From assembly GCF_005280195.1 (NCBI RefSeq), contig NZ_SZPR01000008.1, positions 62,001 to 126,000 on the forward strand: a stretch of 64,000 bases of DNA. The letters run 5' to 3'. The notes under the pieces are model-generated. The model was not told the origin of the DNA and did no database searches. It saw nothing but the letters and a program-made list of their open reading frames with translations. Positions 36,061 to 43,951 of this stretch are shown here, piece after piece. The stretch comes from Streptomyces galbus (GTDB lineage: Bacteria > Actinomycetota > Actinomycetes > Streptomycetales > Streptomycetaceae). Position numbers and translations under genes: made by a program. The stretch's first letter is position 1, and each line of letters begins with the position of its first letter.

Positions 36061-36077
36061 TGGGACGGCCGGCCCGC

Positions 36078-36106
36078 CGCGGGCCGCCCCCGGGGGACGG
36101 CCCGCG
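36078..36106 (-). terminator. Hairpin after the osmC gene
   Basis: Perfect 9-bp stem CGCGGGCCG / CGGCCCGCG, 11-base loop, immediately downstream of the OsmC stop. Confidence 0.6.
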
Positions 36107-36116
36107 AAGACGCGGT

Positions 36117-36545
36117 TCAGGCCAGCTTCGCCGACAGCGTGATCGGGACGGCCTTGAGGGCCTGGCTGACCGGGCAGCCCGTCTTGGCCTCCTCGGCGAC
36201 GGAGGCGAAGGTGTCGCCGTCGATGCCGGGGACGGTGCCCTCGACGGTGAGGTGGATGCCGGTGATGCCCTCGCCCGGCTGGAACGTCACGTCGGCGGAG
36301 GTGACCAGCCGGGTGGGCGGGGTGCCGGCCTTGGCGAGCATGTTGGAGAAGGCCATGGAGAAGCAGCTCGAGTGGGCGGCCGCGATCAGCTCCTCGGGGC
36401 TGGTCCTGCCGTTCGCGTCCTGGGCGCGGGAGGCCCAGGTGACCGGCTGCTCGCCGATGGCGCCGGAGGAGTCGAAGGTGACGACGCCGTTGCCCTCGAG
36501 CAGGTCGCCTTCCCAGACGGTGTGTGCGGAGCGCGTGGTAGCCAC
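36117..36545 (-). CDS. osmC: OsmC-family peroxiredoxin
   Basis: 142 residues. Both redox cysteines are present: AHSSCFSM (Cys61) and TGCPVS (Cys124), together with TSPEELIAAA. OsmC reduces organic hydroperoxides and often responds to osmotic or oxidative stress; the SPEELI sequence fits OsmC rather than Ohr. ATG start. It lies upstream of the dnaK paralogue but has its own terminator. Confidence 0.92.
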   Translation of the reverse strand: MATTRSAHTVWEGDLLEGNGVVTFDSSGAIGEQPVTWASRAQDANGRTSPEELIAAAHSSCFSMAFSNMLAKAGTPPTRLVTSADVTFQPGEGITGIHLTVEGTVPGIDGDTFASVAEEAKTGCPVSQALKAVPITLSAKLA

Positions 36546-36685
36546 GATTCTTCCTTCTTTCCCTGGATCGTCGGTCGTCGGTCGGTCTCCGGGTCCCGTC
36601 GTCGGGACCCGTACCCCATCCGATCACATCCGGGCCCCCGTACGGCGAACAGCCGGCCGTCGGTCCGGTGGCCGTGCCGCCCGCC

Positions 36686-38485
36686 TCACCGGACCCGGAA
36701 CACCGGCCCGCGCGGGGTGAAGGGCAGCAGGCGGCCCTGCGGGACGAGGTAGGCGTGCTCGCGCCGCACCCGGAGCGTGTCGCACCAGCCGTCCGTGATC
36801 ACCAGGACGGGCGCGCCGGGCGGGAAGTCGTCCGCGCGCTGCAGCAGGTCGATCCCGGGCTGCAGGACCGTACCGCCGCGCCCGTGCACCCGGACCCGGC
36901 CCGCGATCTCGGTGACCGGCAGGTAGCCGGCGTCGTGCGGCGCGGCGTCGCAGAACACCACCCGGGCGGCCGGGACGTCGCGGGCGGCGGCGTAGGAGGC
37001 GATCGCGCCGAGCGCCTTGCCGAGCAGCGTCCGGTCCATGGAACCGGAGGTGTCCAGGACGACGCCGAAGGTGCACCGGGCGACCTCCTCGGGCGGGAAG
37101 TACCGTCCGGCGCGCGGGATGCCGGGCGTGGCGGCCTGCCGGCGCGAGGGACGCGCGTAGGACCGTAGGGCCTCCGGGCGGGGGACGAACTCGTCGAACC
37201 AGCGGGCGAGTTGCGCGTCCCACGGCAGGGGCGGGTGGTCCAGGGCGCGGATCTCCTCGACCAGGCCGGCGGGGAGCAGGCCGCGCTCGTGGTGCTGGTG
37301 GAGGTCCAGGCCCTGGGCGAGGCCGCGGCGGTAGAAGCCGTCGAGGTCGACGTAGTCGCGGGGCGCGCCGAGCGGGGCACCGAGGACGTCGCCCAGGCCC
37401 CTGCCGCGCAGAGTGGCCAGGCGCCGCAGGCGGCGCAGGTCGCCGGCGATGCGGTCGTAGACCTCCTCGGCGGACAGCCCGGCCAGCTCCGGGTCGTGCA
37501 GCAGCCCCTCCGGCATCGTGCCGACCTGCATCTCGCGCAGCCAGCCGTTGACGACGTAGTCGCACGCGACGTTGAAGAGGTACGGGTCGCGGGTGCCGCA
37601 GCGGTCGCCGTGGCGCAGGGCGGCGTGCAGCATCTCGTGGGCGAGGACGAACCGCCACTCCTCGTCGTCCAGGGTGCGCAGCGGGTTGACGTAGATCTCG
37701 CCGGCCTCCGGGTTCACGGCGGCGACGGAGATGCCGTGGGCGCGGGCGAGTTCGGCGTCGGCGACCAGGGTGATCCCGGCCGCGATGCCGCCGAGCAGGG
37801 GGTACGAGGAGACGACCCAGCTCAACGCCCGCTGCCAGGGCCGCTGTTCCGGCTCCTCGCCGTCGAGCGACGTACGCCGCCCGCCCGCCATGTCCATCGC
37901 GGCGGACACCGTGCGGGTGAGCGCGGCGGCGAACGCGAGCTGCCAGTCGGGCAGTGCGCCCCGCCACGGCAGCCACTCGAGGAGCACCTGGTCGGGTGCG
38001 CTCCCGGCGGTGCCGCAGCGTTCGTACGCGGACGGGACGCCGTCGCGCCGCCAGCGGGCGGCGAGGCGCTCCTCGTCGCCGTCGGGGTAGCCCGTCGGCA
38101 GGTGGTCGGGGGCGCGGCCGACGGGGAAGCCCAGCAGGAAGCGGTTGACGACGGCGCAGCGGGCGGCCAGGTCGGCGCGGTCGGGCTGGACGCGCCGGCC
38201 CCGGGCGGACGGGACGTGGCCGAAGCCCAGGTGGAGCACGGCGTGGGCGAGGGCCCAGGCCCAGGCGGCCGGGTCGGCGAGACGGTCCGGGTGGGCGTGC
38301 AGGGTGCCGTCGGAGTCGACGACGACCAGGCCGTCGCGCGGGGCGAGTTCGCACCCCTCGGCGCGGCAGGTGCCGAACTCCACAGCTGCCAGCGCCGGGT
38401 TGGCCCGCACCAGCCGCAGGCCCTCGGCGAACGCCTCGGCTGCGACGTCCCGCTTCTTGCCCTTCTTCGCCGGGGCGGGGCTCAC
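36686..38485 (-). CDS. VWA-domain protein with putative metallopeptidase domain (DUF2201-type)
   Basis: 599 residues, cytoplasmic. The N-terminal metallopeptidase-like half has HEMLHAALRH (His283, Glu284, His287) and an earlier VLHLGFGH segment. The C-terminal VWA-like domain carries the MIDAS sequence DTSGSM beginning at Asp478 and VLVITDGW. This is the YehP/DUF2201 class that pairs with MoxR ATPases, which assemble or activate other proteins, often metal cofactor enzymes. The GTG start overlaps the MoxR stop (GTGA), so the two are coupled. Client unknown. Confidence 0.9.
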   Translation of the reverse strand: MSPAPAKKGKKRDVAAEAFAEGLRLVRANPALAAVEFGTCRAEGCELAPRDGLVVVDSDGTLHAHPDRLADPAAWAWALAHAVLHLGFGHVPSARGRRVQPDRADLAARCAVVNRFLLGFPVGRAPDHLPTGYPDGDEERLAARWRRDGVPSAYERCGTAGSAPDQVLLEWLPWRGALPDWQLAFAAALTRTVSAAMDMAGGRRTSLDGEEPEQRPWQRALSWVVSSYPLLGGIAAGITLVADAELARAHGISVAAVNPEAGEIYVNPLRTLDDEEWRFVLAHEMLHAALRHGDRCGTRDPYLFNVACDYVVNGWLREMQVGTMPEGLLHDPELAGLSAEEVYDRIAGDLRRLRRLATLRGRGLGDVLGAPLGAPRDYVDLDGFYRRGLAQGLDLHQHHERGLLPAGLVEEIRALDHPPLPWDAQLARWFDEFVPRPEALRSYARPSRRQAATPGIPRAGRYFPPEEVARCTFGVVLDTSGSMDRTLLGKALGAIASYAAARDVPAARVVFCDAAPHDAGYLPVTEIAGRVRVHGRGGTVLQPGIDLLQRADDFPPGAPVLVITDGWCDTLRVRREHAYLVPQGRLLPFTPRGPVFRVR

Positions 38486-39543
38486 CGGCGGGCCTCCACC
38501 AGGCGGGGCATGTCCCGGGCGGCCTCAACCAGGAACCAGGCGGGCAGCACGGGGTTGCCGTCGGCGTCGGAGGCGATCACGGTCTGGGCGACCTCGACGG
38601 AGATCTCGGCGAGCTGCACCAGCAACGACTTGGCGCGGTGGGCGACCTGGCGGCCGTTCGCCGACATGTGCTCCTTGTCGGCGGGCAGTTCCTTGACCAG
38701 CCGGCCGCGGAAGGAGTCCGCGAGGTAGTACAGCAGGTCACGGTCCTCCAGGCGGTGCGGCCAGCGGGCGTCGCCGCGCAGGACGGCCTCGATGCCGAAC
38801 CGGCTGCGCACGATCTTGACGTAGCCGCAGAACGCGGAGGCGTGGGCGGGGGTCAGCGTGCCGTGCGCGAGGACCTTGAGGGTGTCCTCGTCGAGGTCCG
38901 GGCCGAAGGAGTGCAGCGCGTCGGAGAGCATGTGCCAGGAGCGGGGCGTGGAGAACGGCTCCTCGGTCTTGGGCGGCTTGGACCACAGGTGGTCGGGGCG
39001 GTCGGTGAGGTGGTCCACGACCCACGGGTGGATGCCGTTGGCCGCGGCCCACGCGAGCCAGTCCTGGGGGGACGCCTCCAGGTGGACGTGGGTGAGCCGG
39101 TTGACCAGGGCGGAGGCCAGGGGGCGGGCGAGGGCGTTGTCGGTGGCGCGGTTGCCCGCGCCGATGACGATGGAGCCCTTCGGCAGTTCGTAGCTGCCGA
39201 TGCGGCGGTCGAGGATCAGGGAGTAGAACGCCTTCTGCACGTCGGGCGTGGCCGCGTTCAGCTCGTCCAGGAACAGGCAGTACGGCTCGTCGCGGGCGAT
39301 GGCCTCGGGCGGGCAGAACACCGAGCGCCCGTCGCGGATCTGCGGCACGCCGATCAGGTCCTCGGGGGCGAGCTGCGTGCCCAGCAGGCTCACGCACTCC
39401 AGGCCCAGCGACTCGGCGAACTCCCGCACCAGGGAGGACTTCCCGATCCCGGGGGCTCCCCACACGAACACCGGCCGCACGGTGGCGAGGCCGAGGAGGA
39501 GTTCGGGCATGCGGGAGGGCGTGACGGTGACGGCGGCCTGCAA
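38482..39543 (-). CDS. MoxR-type AAA+ ATPase
   Basis: 353 residues. Walker A is GAPGIGKSS (residues 29-37), Walker B LFLDELNAA (about 90), followed by sensor-1 IVIGAGNRATDNALA and an arginine-finger region. MoxR ATPases work with VWA proteins as chaperone-like activators; the partner is the next gene, overlapping by four bases. The start is TTG with AAGGAG eight bases upstream. Confidence 0.92.
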   Translation of the reverse strand: MQAAVTVTPSRMPELLLGLATVRPVFVWGAPGIGKSSLVREFAESLGLECVSLLGTQLAPEDLIGVPQIRDGRSVFCPPEAIARDEPYCLFLDELNAATPDVQKAFYSLILDRRIGSYELPKGSIVIGAGNRATDNALARPLASALVNRLTHVHLEASPQDWLAWAAANGIHPWVVDHLTDRPDHLWSKPPKTEEPFSTPRSWHMLSDALHSFGPDLDEDTLKVLAHGTLTPAHASAFCGYVKIVRSRFGIEAVLRGDARWPHRLEDRDLLYYLADSFRGRLVKELPADKEHMSANGRQVAHRAKSLLVQLAEISVEVAQTVIASDADGNPVLPAWFLVEAARDMPRLVEARR

Positions 39544-39657
39544 CGCAGGTGCTCCTTGCTGGGGTTCGGCGACGTTCGTTCCGGACCAGTGTGTGCGCGG
39601 GTCCTGGCGGGCGCAGCCGAATTTCGGGCGGCGGCACGGAAGCCGGGCCGGCCTCGC

Positions 39658-41787
39658 TCAGGCCGCGTGCTCCTCCCGCTCCGTCTCCGCCTCCCGCACC
39701 GGTTGCACCGGCACCTGCGGCCCGTTCGACTCGCGCAGCCAGCGGCGCAGCACGCGGTGGACCTGCTCGGCCCCGGCCAGCTCCTCCCCGTCGGCCACCG
39801 GCGCGGACAGCTCCAGCGGGGAGAGCAGGAAGGGGCGGGCCTGGGCGCCGCCGAGGCCGCCGTGGGAGCCGATCTGCTCCTCGAACGCCAGGACCTCGCC
39901 GTCGGCCGGGTCGTAGAAGGAGTTGATCATGATGTCGGCGGTGTGCGGGAAGGAGTGCGTACGGCGCACCGCGTCGGCGGCGCCCGGCCCGAACGGCGCG
40001 AGGGGCCCCTGCCCGTCCTCCAGGTCGGCCACCGGGATCTGCGCGCCGTGCGCGCCCAGCACCAGCCCGCCGTGCACCTCGCTGCGCACCAGCAGGAAGC
40101 CGATGCCGGGGTGGTGGGCGAGGGTGGTGAGCAGCGCGGGGTGGCGGGCGTCGATCTCCTCCTTGCTCATGCGGTGCGGCACGTCCGGGAAGGACACCAG
40201 GCCGAGGTTGCCGGAGGCCAGCACGACGGGCTCGGAGCGGCGGGAGAGCCGGTGGCGCTCCTCGCGGTCCTTGACGGGCCACCGGCGCAGGGCGGCGCGG
40301 ACGGCGGCGCGGGCCTCGGTGCCGCTGCGGGTGCGCTCGGCCCGGCGCGGCACGGGCAGTCCGCAGCCGGCCCGCACCAGGTCGCCGAGGGTCAGGCCGT
40401 AGCGGGAGCGGAAGGTCTCGCCCGGGCTCTGCCCGTGGTCGGACAGCACGACGACGCGGTACGGGCGGGGCGCGTGCTCGGCGACCTTCTCGATGAGGGC
40501 GAGCGAGCGGTCGAGGCGGGCGAGGACCCTCTCGGCGTCCCGGCTGAGCGGTCCGGAGTGGTGGGCGACCTCGTCGTAGGCGACCAGGTCGGCGTAGACG
40601 GCGGTGCGGCCGGCGAGCAGGTCGCCCATGACGGCGGCCACCACGACGTCCCGCTCGACGACGGTCGCGAAGGCCCGGACCAGCGGGTAGAGGCCGGCGC
40701 GGGAGACCCGCGGGCGGCGCTTCTCCAGGCGGGCGCGGGTGGACTGGCCGATCTCGCGGGCGACCTCGGCGACGAAGGACAGCGCGGTGCGCACGGCGTT
40801 GGCCGGGTCGGAGAAGTAGGCGAAGTACCCGGCCCGGGAGCGGGTGTCGCGTCCGCGGCGGCCGATGGCGATGGACAGCACGAGGGCCTGCTCGTCGGCG
40901 CCGCCGCCGAAGAGGTTGCCGCGGCTGGCGCCGTCCGCGGTCAGCAGTCCGCCGTCGCCGGTGTGCGCCGTGGCGCGGCGTTGCAGCTCGGCGGCGCCGG
41001 TCGGCCGGTTGCAGACCATCACCTCGCCGCGGTCCTTCTCGTACCAGCGGAAGGCGGGGACGTCGTGGTTGGAGCCGTGCAGGATGCCGAGCTGGCTGGC
41101 GCCGGTCTGGCTGGACCAGTCGGTGCGCCAGGGCGTGAGCCGGTGGGTGGCCCCGGGCTGCCGCCGCACGGGCCCGTCGGGGTGGCCGAGCCAGCGGGCG
41201 ACGGTGGGCATCAGGCCCTTGCCGACGGCGGTGAGCAGGACGTCGTGGCCGACGCCGTCGAGCTGGAGGAACAGGGTGCCGTGGGTGGGCGGGCAGGTCG
41301 GCGCGGTGCGCCGGCGGCGGTCGGCGAGGCGGTACAGGCGGCGCCGGTAGGCGTCGTCGTCGCGCACGACCAGCGCACCGCCGGTCGCGGAGGCCACGGC
41401 GGACATGACGGCGGCGACGATCACGGCGGTCTCCGGCGCCGCCTCGCTCTGTCCGGACGGGTTCAGGCGCAGCGCGACGAGCAGCAGGGAGCCGTTGAGG
41501 AAGAACACCAGCAGGCCCAGCACGAGGGCCGGGACCAGTAGCAGGAACCGCACGAGCAGCGGCCAGACGAGCGCCGACAGCAGACCGAAGACACCGGCGG
41601 CGACGGCGGCCGTCACGGCTATGGTGGTGGCGCTGTCGCCGTCGGCGGACTGCAGCCGGAAGTCCGGCAGGATGCCCGCCAGCACGAGCATCGTGACCGT
41701 CGAGACGCCCCACACCGCGGCGCTCCGCCCGATCTGGGACACGGCCCGCCGCCACCGCCCTCCAAGCACGCCCTGCCCACCTCGCAC
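39658..41787 (-). CDS. Membrane protein: holin-like region fused to an alkaline-phosphatase-superfamily domain
   Basis: 709 residues. The first 140 residues hold four hydrophobic segments resembling a phage-holin-4 superfamily domain (LVLAGILPDFRLQSADGDS, SALVWPLLVRFLLLVPALVL). The rest resembles the nucleotide pyrophosphatase/phosphodiesterase fold: LFLQLDGVGHD, SSQTGASQLGILHG, DLVAYDEVAHHSGPLSRDAE and VVLSDHGQSPGETF contain likely metal ligands. It probably hydrolyses phosphodiesters or phosphates at the membrane. GTG start. It follows MoxR/VWA on the map but is upstream of them in transcription, with 114 bases between. Confidence 0.85.
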   Translation of the reverse strand: MRGGQGVLGGRWRRAVSQIGRSAAVWGVSTVTMLVLAGILPDFRLQSADGDSATTIAVTAAVAAGVFGLLSALVWPLLVRFLLLVPALVLGLLVFFLNGSLLLVALRLNPSGQSEAAPETAVIVAAVMSAVASATGGALVVRDDDAYRRRLYRLADRRRRTAPTCPPTHGTLFLQLDGVGHDVLLTAVGKGLMPTVARWLGHPDGPVRRQPGATHRLTPWRTDWSSQTGASQLGILHGSNHDVPAFRWYEKDRGEVMVCNRPTGAAELQRRATAHTGDGGLLTADGASRGNLFGGGADEQALVLSIAIGRRGRDTRSRAGYFAYFSDPANAVRTALSFVAEVAREIGQSTRARLEKRRPRVSRAGLYPLVRAFATVVERDVVVAAVMGDLLAGRTAVYADLVAYDEVAHHSGPLSRDAERVLARLDRSLALIEKVAEHAPRPYRVVVLSDHGQSPGETFRSRYGLTLGDLVRAGCGLPVPRRAERTRSGTEARAAVRAALRRWPVKDREERHRLSRRSEPVVLASGNLGLVSFPDVPHRMSKEEIDARHPALLTTLAHHPGIGFLLVRSEVHGGLVLGAHGAQIPVADLEDGQGPLAPFGPGAADAVRRTHSFPHTADIMINSFYDPADGEVLAFEEQIGSHGGLGGAQARPFLLSPLELSAPVADGEELAGAEQVHRVLRRWLRESNGPQVPVQPVREAETEREEHAA

Positions 41788-41908
41788 GTCCCCGGCCCGC
41801 CCGTGGAGGGGGGCCTGTTCATCGCCCCCAGACTGTCACACCGGCCGCCGGCCGCCGGGCACCGCGGCCCTCCTGGGCGACCGGGGCTCCCACGGCGCCG
41901 GCGCGGCC

Positions 41909-42310
41909 TCAGCGGCCGTCGTAGCCGGCCGTCGGCATCGACAGCCTGCGGTGCACCCGGGCCTTCATCTGCGCGTCGTACGCCGGTTCCGCGCCGCCCA
42001 CGGTCTCCACCCGCACGCCCCGCCGGGCGCACTCGGCCGTGAAGTCGTCCACCGACGACAGCGCGCTCTCCAGCACCCGCCGGCTGGGCGCGACGAACAG
42101 GTCGACGCCGGGCCGCACGCCGTCCCAGAGCACGCAGTGGTCCGGCCGCAGCGCGCAGACCACCAGTTCCCGCGCGACGACGTAGCCCTGCTCCTGCGCC
42201 CACCGCGCGCACATCGCGTGCTGGGTGCGGGAGTCCACCAGGAAGGGATCGGCGTCCAGCTCCTGCAACGGCGTCAGACTCGCGATCGCCGTGACGCGGA
42301 CCGGTCCCAT
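41909..42310 (-). CDS. Small protein resembling a serine-resolvase N-terminal domain
   Basis: 133 residues, no membrane segment. RTQHAMCARWAQEQGYVVARELV and RVLESALSSVDDFTAECARRGVRV recall the fold of serine recombinase catalytic domains (QREACERWA...GYEVV, and the conserved helix before RGV). The nucleophilic Ser and basic residues of true resolvases are not evident, and there is no DNA-binding domain, so it is not an active recombinase. Function unknown; it looks streptomycete-specific. Confidence 0.65.
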   Translation of the reverse strand: MGPVRVTAIASLTPLQELDADPFLVDSRTQHAMCARWAQEQGYVVARELVVCALRPDHCVLWDGVRPGVDLFVAPSRRVLESALSSVDDFTAECARRGVRVETVGGAEPAYDAQMKARVHRRLSMPTAGYDGR

Positions 42311-42393
42311 GGCGTCCCCCTCACCTCCGGGTTTCGCCAGCGACCCTACTCCTGCCCGTAGGCTTCGGGGAGTCGCGCGAAGGAGGCAAAGAG

Positions 42394-43167
42394 GTGCCGG
42401 TGGAGATCACCTGGTGGGGGCACGCCACCGCCACGGTCGAGGACTCGAACATACGTGTGCTCACCGATCCCCTGTTCGCCCGCCGCCTCGCCCACCTGCG
42501 CCGCCGCCGCGGCGAACTCCCCCCGCCCGCCGCCTGGCGGGCCGACCTCACGCTCGTCTCCCACCTGCACGCCGACCACCTCCACGTGCCCTCGCTGGCG
42601 CGCCTCGCGCCCGGCACGCGCGTGCTGGTGCCCCGGGGCGCGCCGCGCGCCGTCCCCGGCCTGAGGCGCCTGGCGCACCTGGACCTGACCGAGGTGGTCC
42701 CGGGCGACGAGACGTCCGTGGGCGACCTGCGCATCCGCGTGGTGCCCGCGCGGCACGACGGGCGCCGGCTGCCGTTCGGACCGCACCGCTCCCCCGCCCT
42801 CGGCTACGTCCTGCAGGGCGAGGCCCGCACCTACTTCGCCGGGGACACGGGCCTGTTCGACACCATGGCCGACGAGGTCGGACCGGTCGACGTGGCGCTG
42901 CTGCCGGTGGGCGGCTGGGGCCCGCACCTCGGCGAGGGGCACCTCGACGCCGAGCGCGCCGCCCGGGCGCTCGCCCGGCTGGCGCCGCGCAGCGCGGTGC
43001 CGGTGCACTACGGCACGTACTGGCCGATCGGGATGGACGGGGTGCGCCCCCACGAGTTCCACGCGCCCGGTGACGACTTCGTCCGGCACGCCGCGTCGCT
43101 GGCGCCGCAGGTGGACGTGCACCGGCTCGGGCACGGGGAGAGCGTGCGCCTGGAGGTCGCCCGGTGA
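42394..43167 (+). CDS. Metallo-beta-lactamase-fold hydrolase (UlaG-like)
   Basis: 257 residues, cytoplasmic. The metal site is seen in WWGHATATVED, SHLHADHLH, FAGDTGLF and AVPVHYGTYWP. This layout is typical of UlaG/YtnP-like lactonases and phosphodiesterases in the MBL superfamily. The substrate is unknown. GTG start with GGAGG upstream. Its stop overlaps the GTG of the DedA gene by four bases, so they form an operon. Confidence 0.88.
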   Translation: MPVEITWWGHATATVEDSNIRVLTDPLFARRLAHLRRRRGELPPPAAWRADLTLVSHLHADHLHVPSLARLAPGTRVLVPRGAPRAVPGLRRLAHLDLTEVVPGDETSVGDLRIRVVPARHDGRRLPFGPHRSPALGYVLQGEARTYFAGDTGLFDTMADEVGPVDVALLPVGGWGPHLGEGHLDAERAARALARLAPRSAVPVHYGTYWPIGMDGVRPHEFHAPGDDFVRHAASLAPQVDVHRLGHGESVRLEVAR

Positions 43168-43787
43168 ACTGGCTGGCCGTCACCGCGACGACCCTGCCGA
43201 CCCAGTCCACGCAGCAGGCGCTCGGCTACCCCTCGTTGTTCCTGCTGGTGCTGTTCGGGGCGCTGGTGCCGGTCGTGCCGACGGGCGCGCTGGTGAGTTC
43301 CGCGGCGGTGGTGGCGTTCCACCAGACCGCGCCGTTCTCGCTGGCGCTGGTGTTCGTGACGGCGTCGCTCGCGGCGTTCCTCGGGGACGCCACGCTGTAC
43401 TGGCTGGGGCGGCGCGGGATGAAGTCGAAGAACGGCTCGCGCTGGCTGGAGGCGATACGCTCCCGCGCGCCCGAGGACCGGCTGGAACAGTCCCAGGAGA
43501 AGCTGGCCGAGCACGGGGTGGCGGTGCTGGTGCTGTCCCGGCTGGTGCCCGCCGGGCGCATACCCGTGATGCTGGCCTGTCTGATGGCCGAGTGGCCGCT
43601 GCGGCGGTTCTCGCGGGGGAACCTGCCCGCGTGCCTGGCCTGGGCGGTGACGTACCAGGTGATCGGGATACTCGGCGGTTCGCTGTTCCCGGAGCCGTGG
43701 GAGGGCGTGGTGGCGGCGATCGCGCTGACCGTGGTGGTCAGCGCGGTGCCTGGGGTGGTCCGACGGCTGCGGGGGGCGTCGCGGTAG
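43164..43787 (+). CDS. DedA-family membrane protein
   Basis: 207 residues with about four to five hydrophobic segments. The DedA/SNARE-associated core includes LVLFGALVPVVPTGALVSSA, LAAFLGDATLYWLGRRGMK and VLVLSRLVPAGRIPVMLAC. DedA proteins are linked to lipid flipping and membrane homeostasis. GTG start overlapping the preceding MBL gene. The 3' end (GGTCCGACGGCTGC region) is the first copy of a tandem repeat that continues through the intergenic space. Confidence 0.9.
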   Translation: MNWLAVTATTLPTQSTQQALGYPSLFLLVLFGALVPVVPTGALVSSAAVVAFHQTAPFSLALVFVTASLAAFLGDATLYWLGRRGMKSKNGSRWLEAIRSRAPEDRLEQSQEKLAEHGVAVLVLSRLVPAGRIPVMLACLMAEWPLRRFSRGNLPACLAWAVTYQVIGILGGSLFPEPWEGVVAAIALTVVVSAVPGVVRRLRGASR

Positions 43788-43951
43788 CGCGGGGCCGGTG
43801 CGGCGGTTGCGGGGCTCGCGGTGGTCAGGGACCGGTCTGACGGCTCCGGGACCGCGAGGGTCAGGGGCCGGTCCGACGGCTGCAGGACCGCGAGGGCCCG
43901 GGGCCGGACCGACGGCTGCAGGCGTCGCGGTGGTGCGGCGCCGGACCTGGG
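43755..43951. repeat. Degenerate 36-40 bp tandem repeat growing from the DedA 3' end
   Basis: Units begin at 43755, 43795, 43832, 43868, 43904 and 43941, each starting close to CCGGNCCGACGGCTGC. The first unit is the last ten codons of the DedA gene plus its stop; the sixth start lies 11 bases before the convergent MBL gene's stop. There are no unique spacers and no cas genes, so it is not a CRISPR array. Confidence 0.75.

Noticed and set aside
35988..36116. HspR HAIR operator upstream of dnaK
   Set aside because: No CTTGAGT-N7-ACTCAAG or close variant was found in the region.
41909..42310. Active serine recombinase and nearby attachment site
   Set aside because: The catalytic Ser and Arg residues and the DNA-binding domain are missing and no attachment-like repeats flank it.
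43755..43951. CRISPR array
   Set aside because: The repeats are contiguous with no unique spacers, vary in length and sequence, and derive from a gene end; no cas genes are present.
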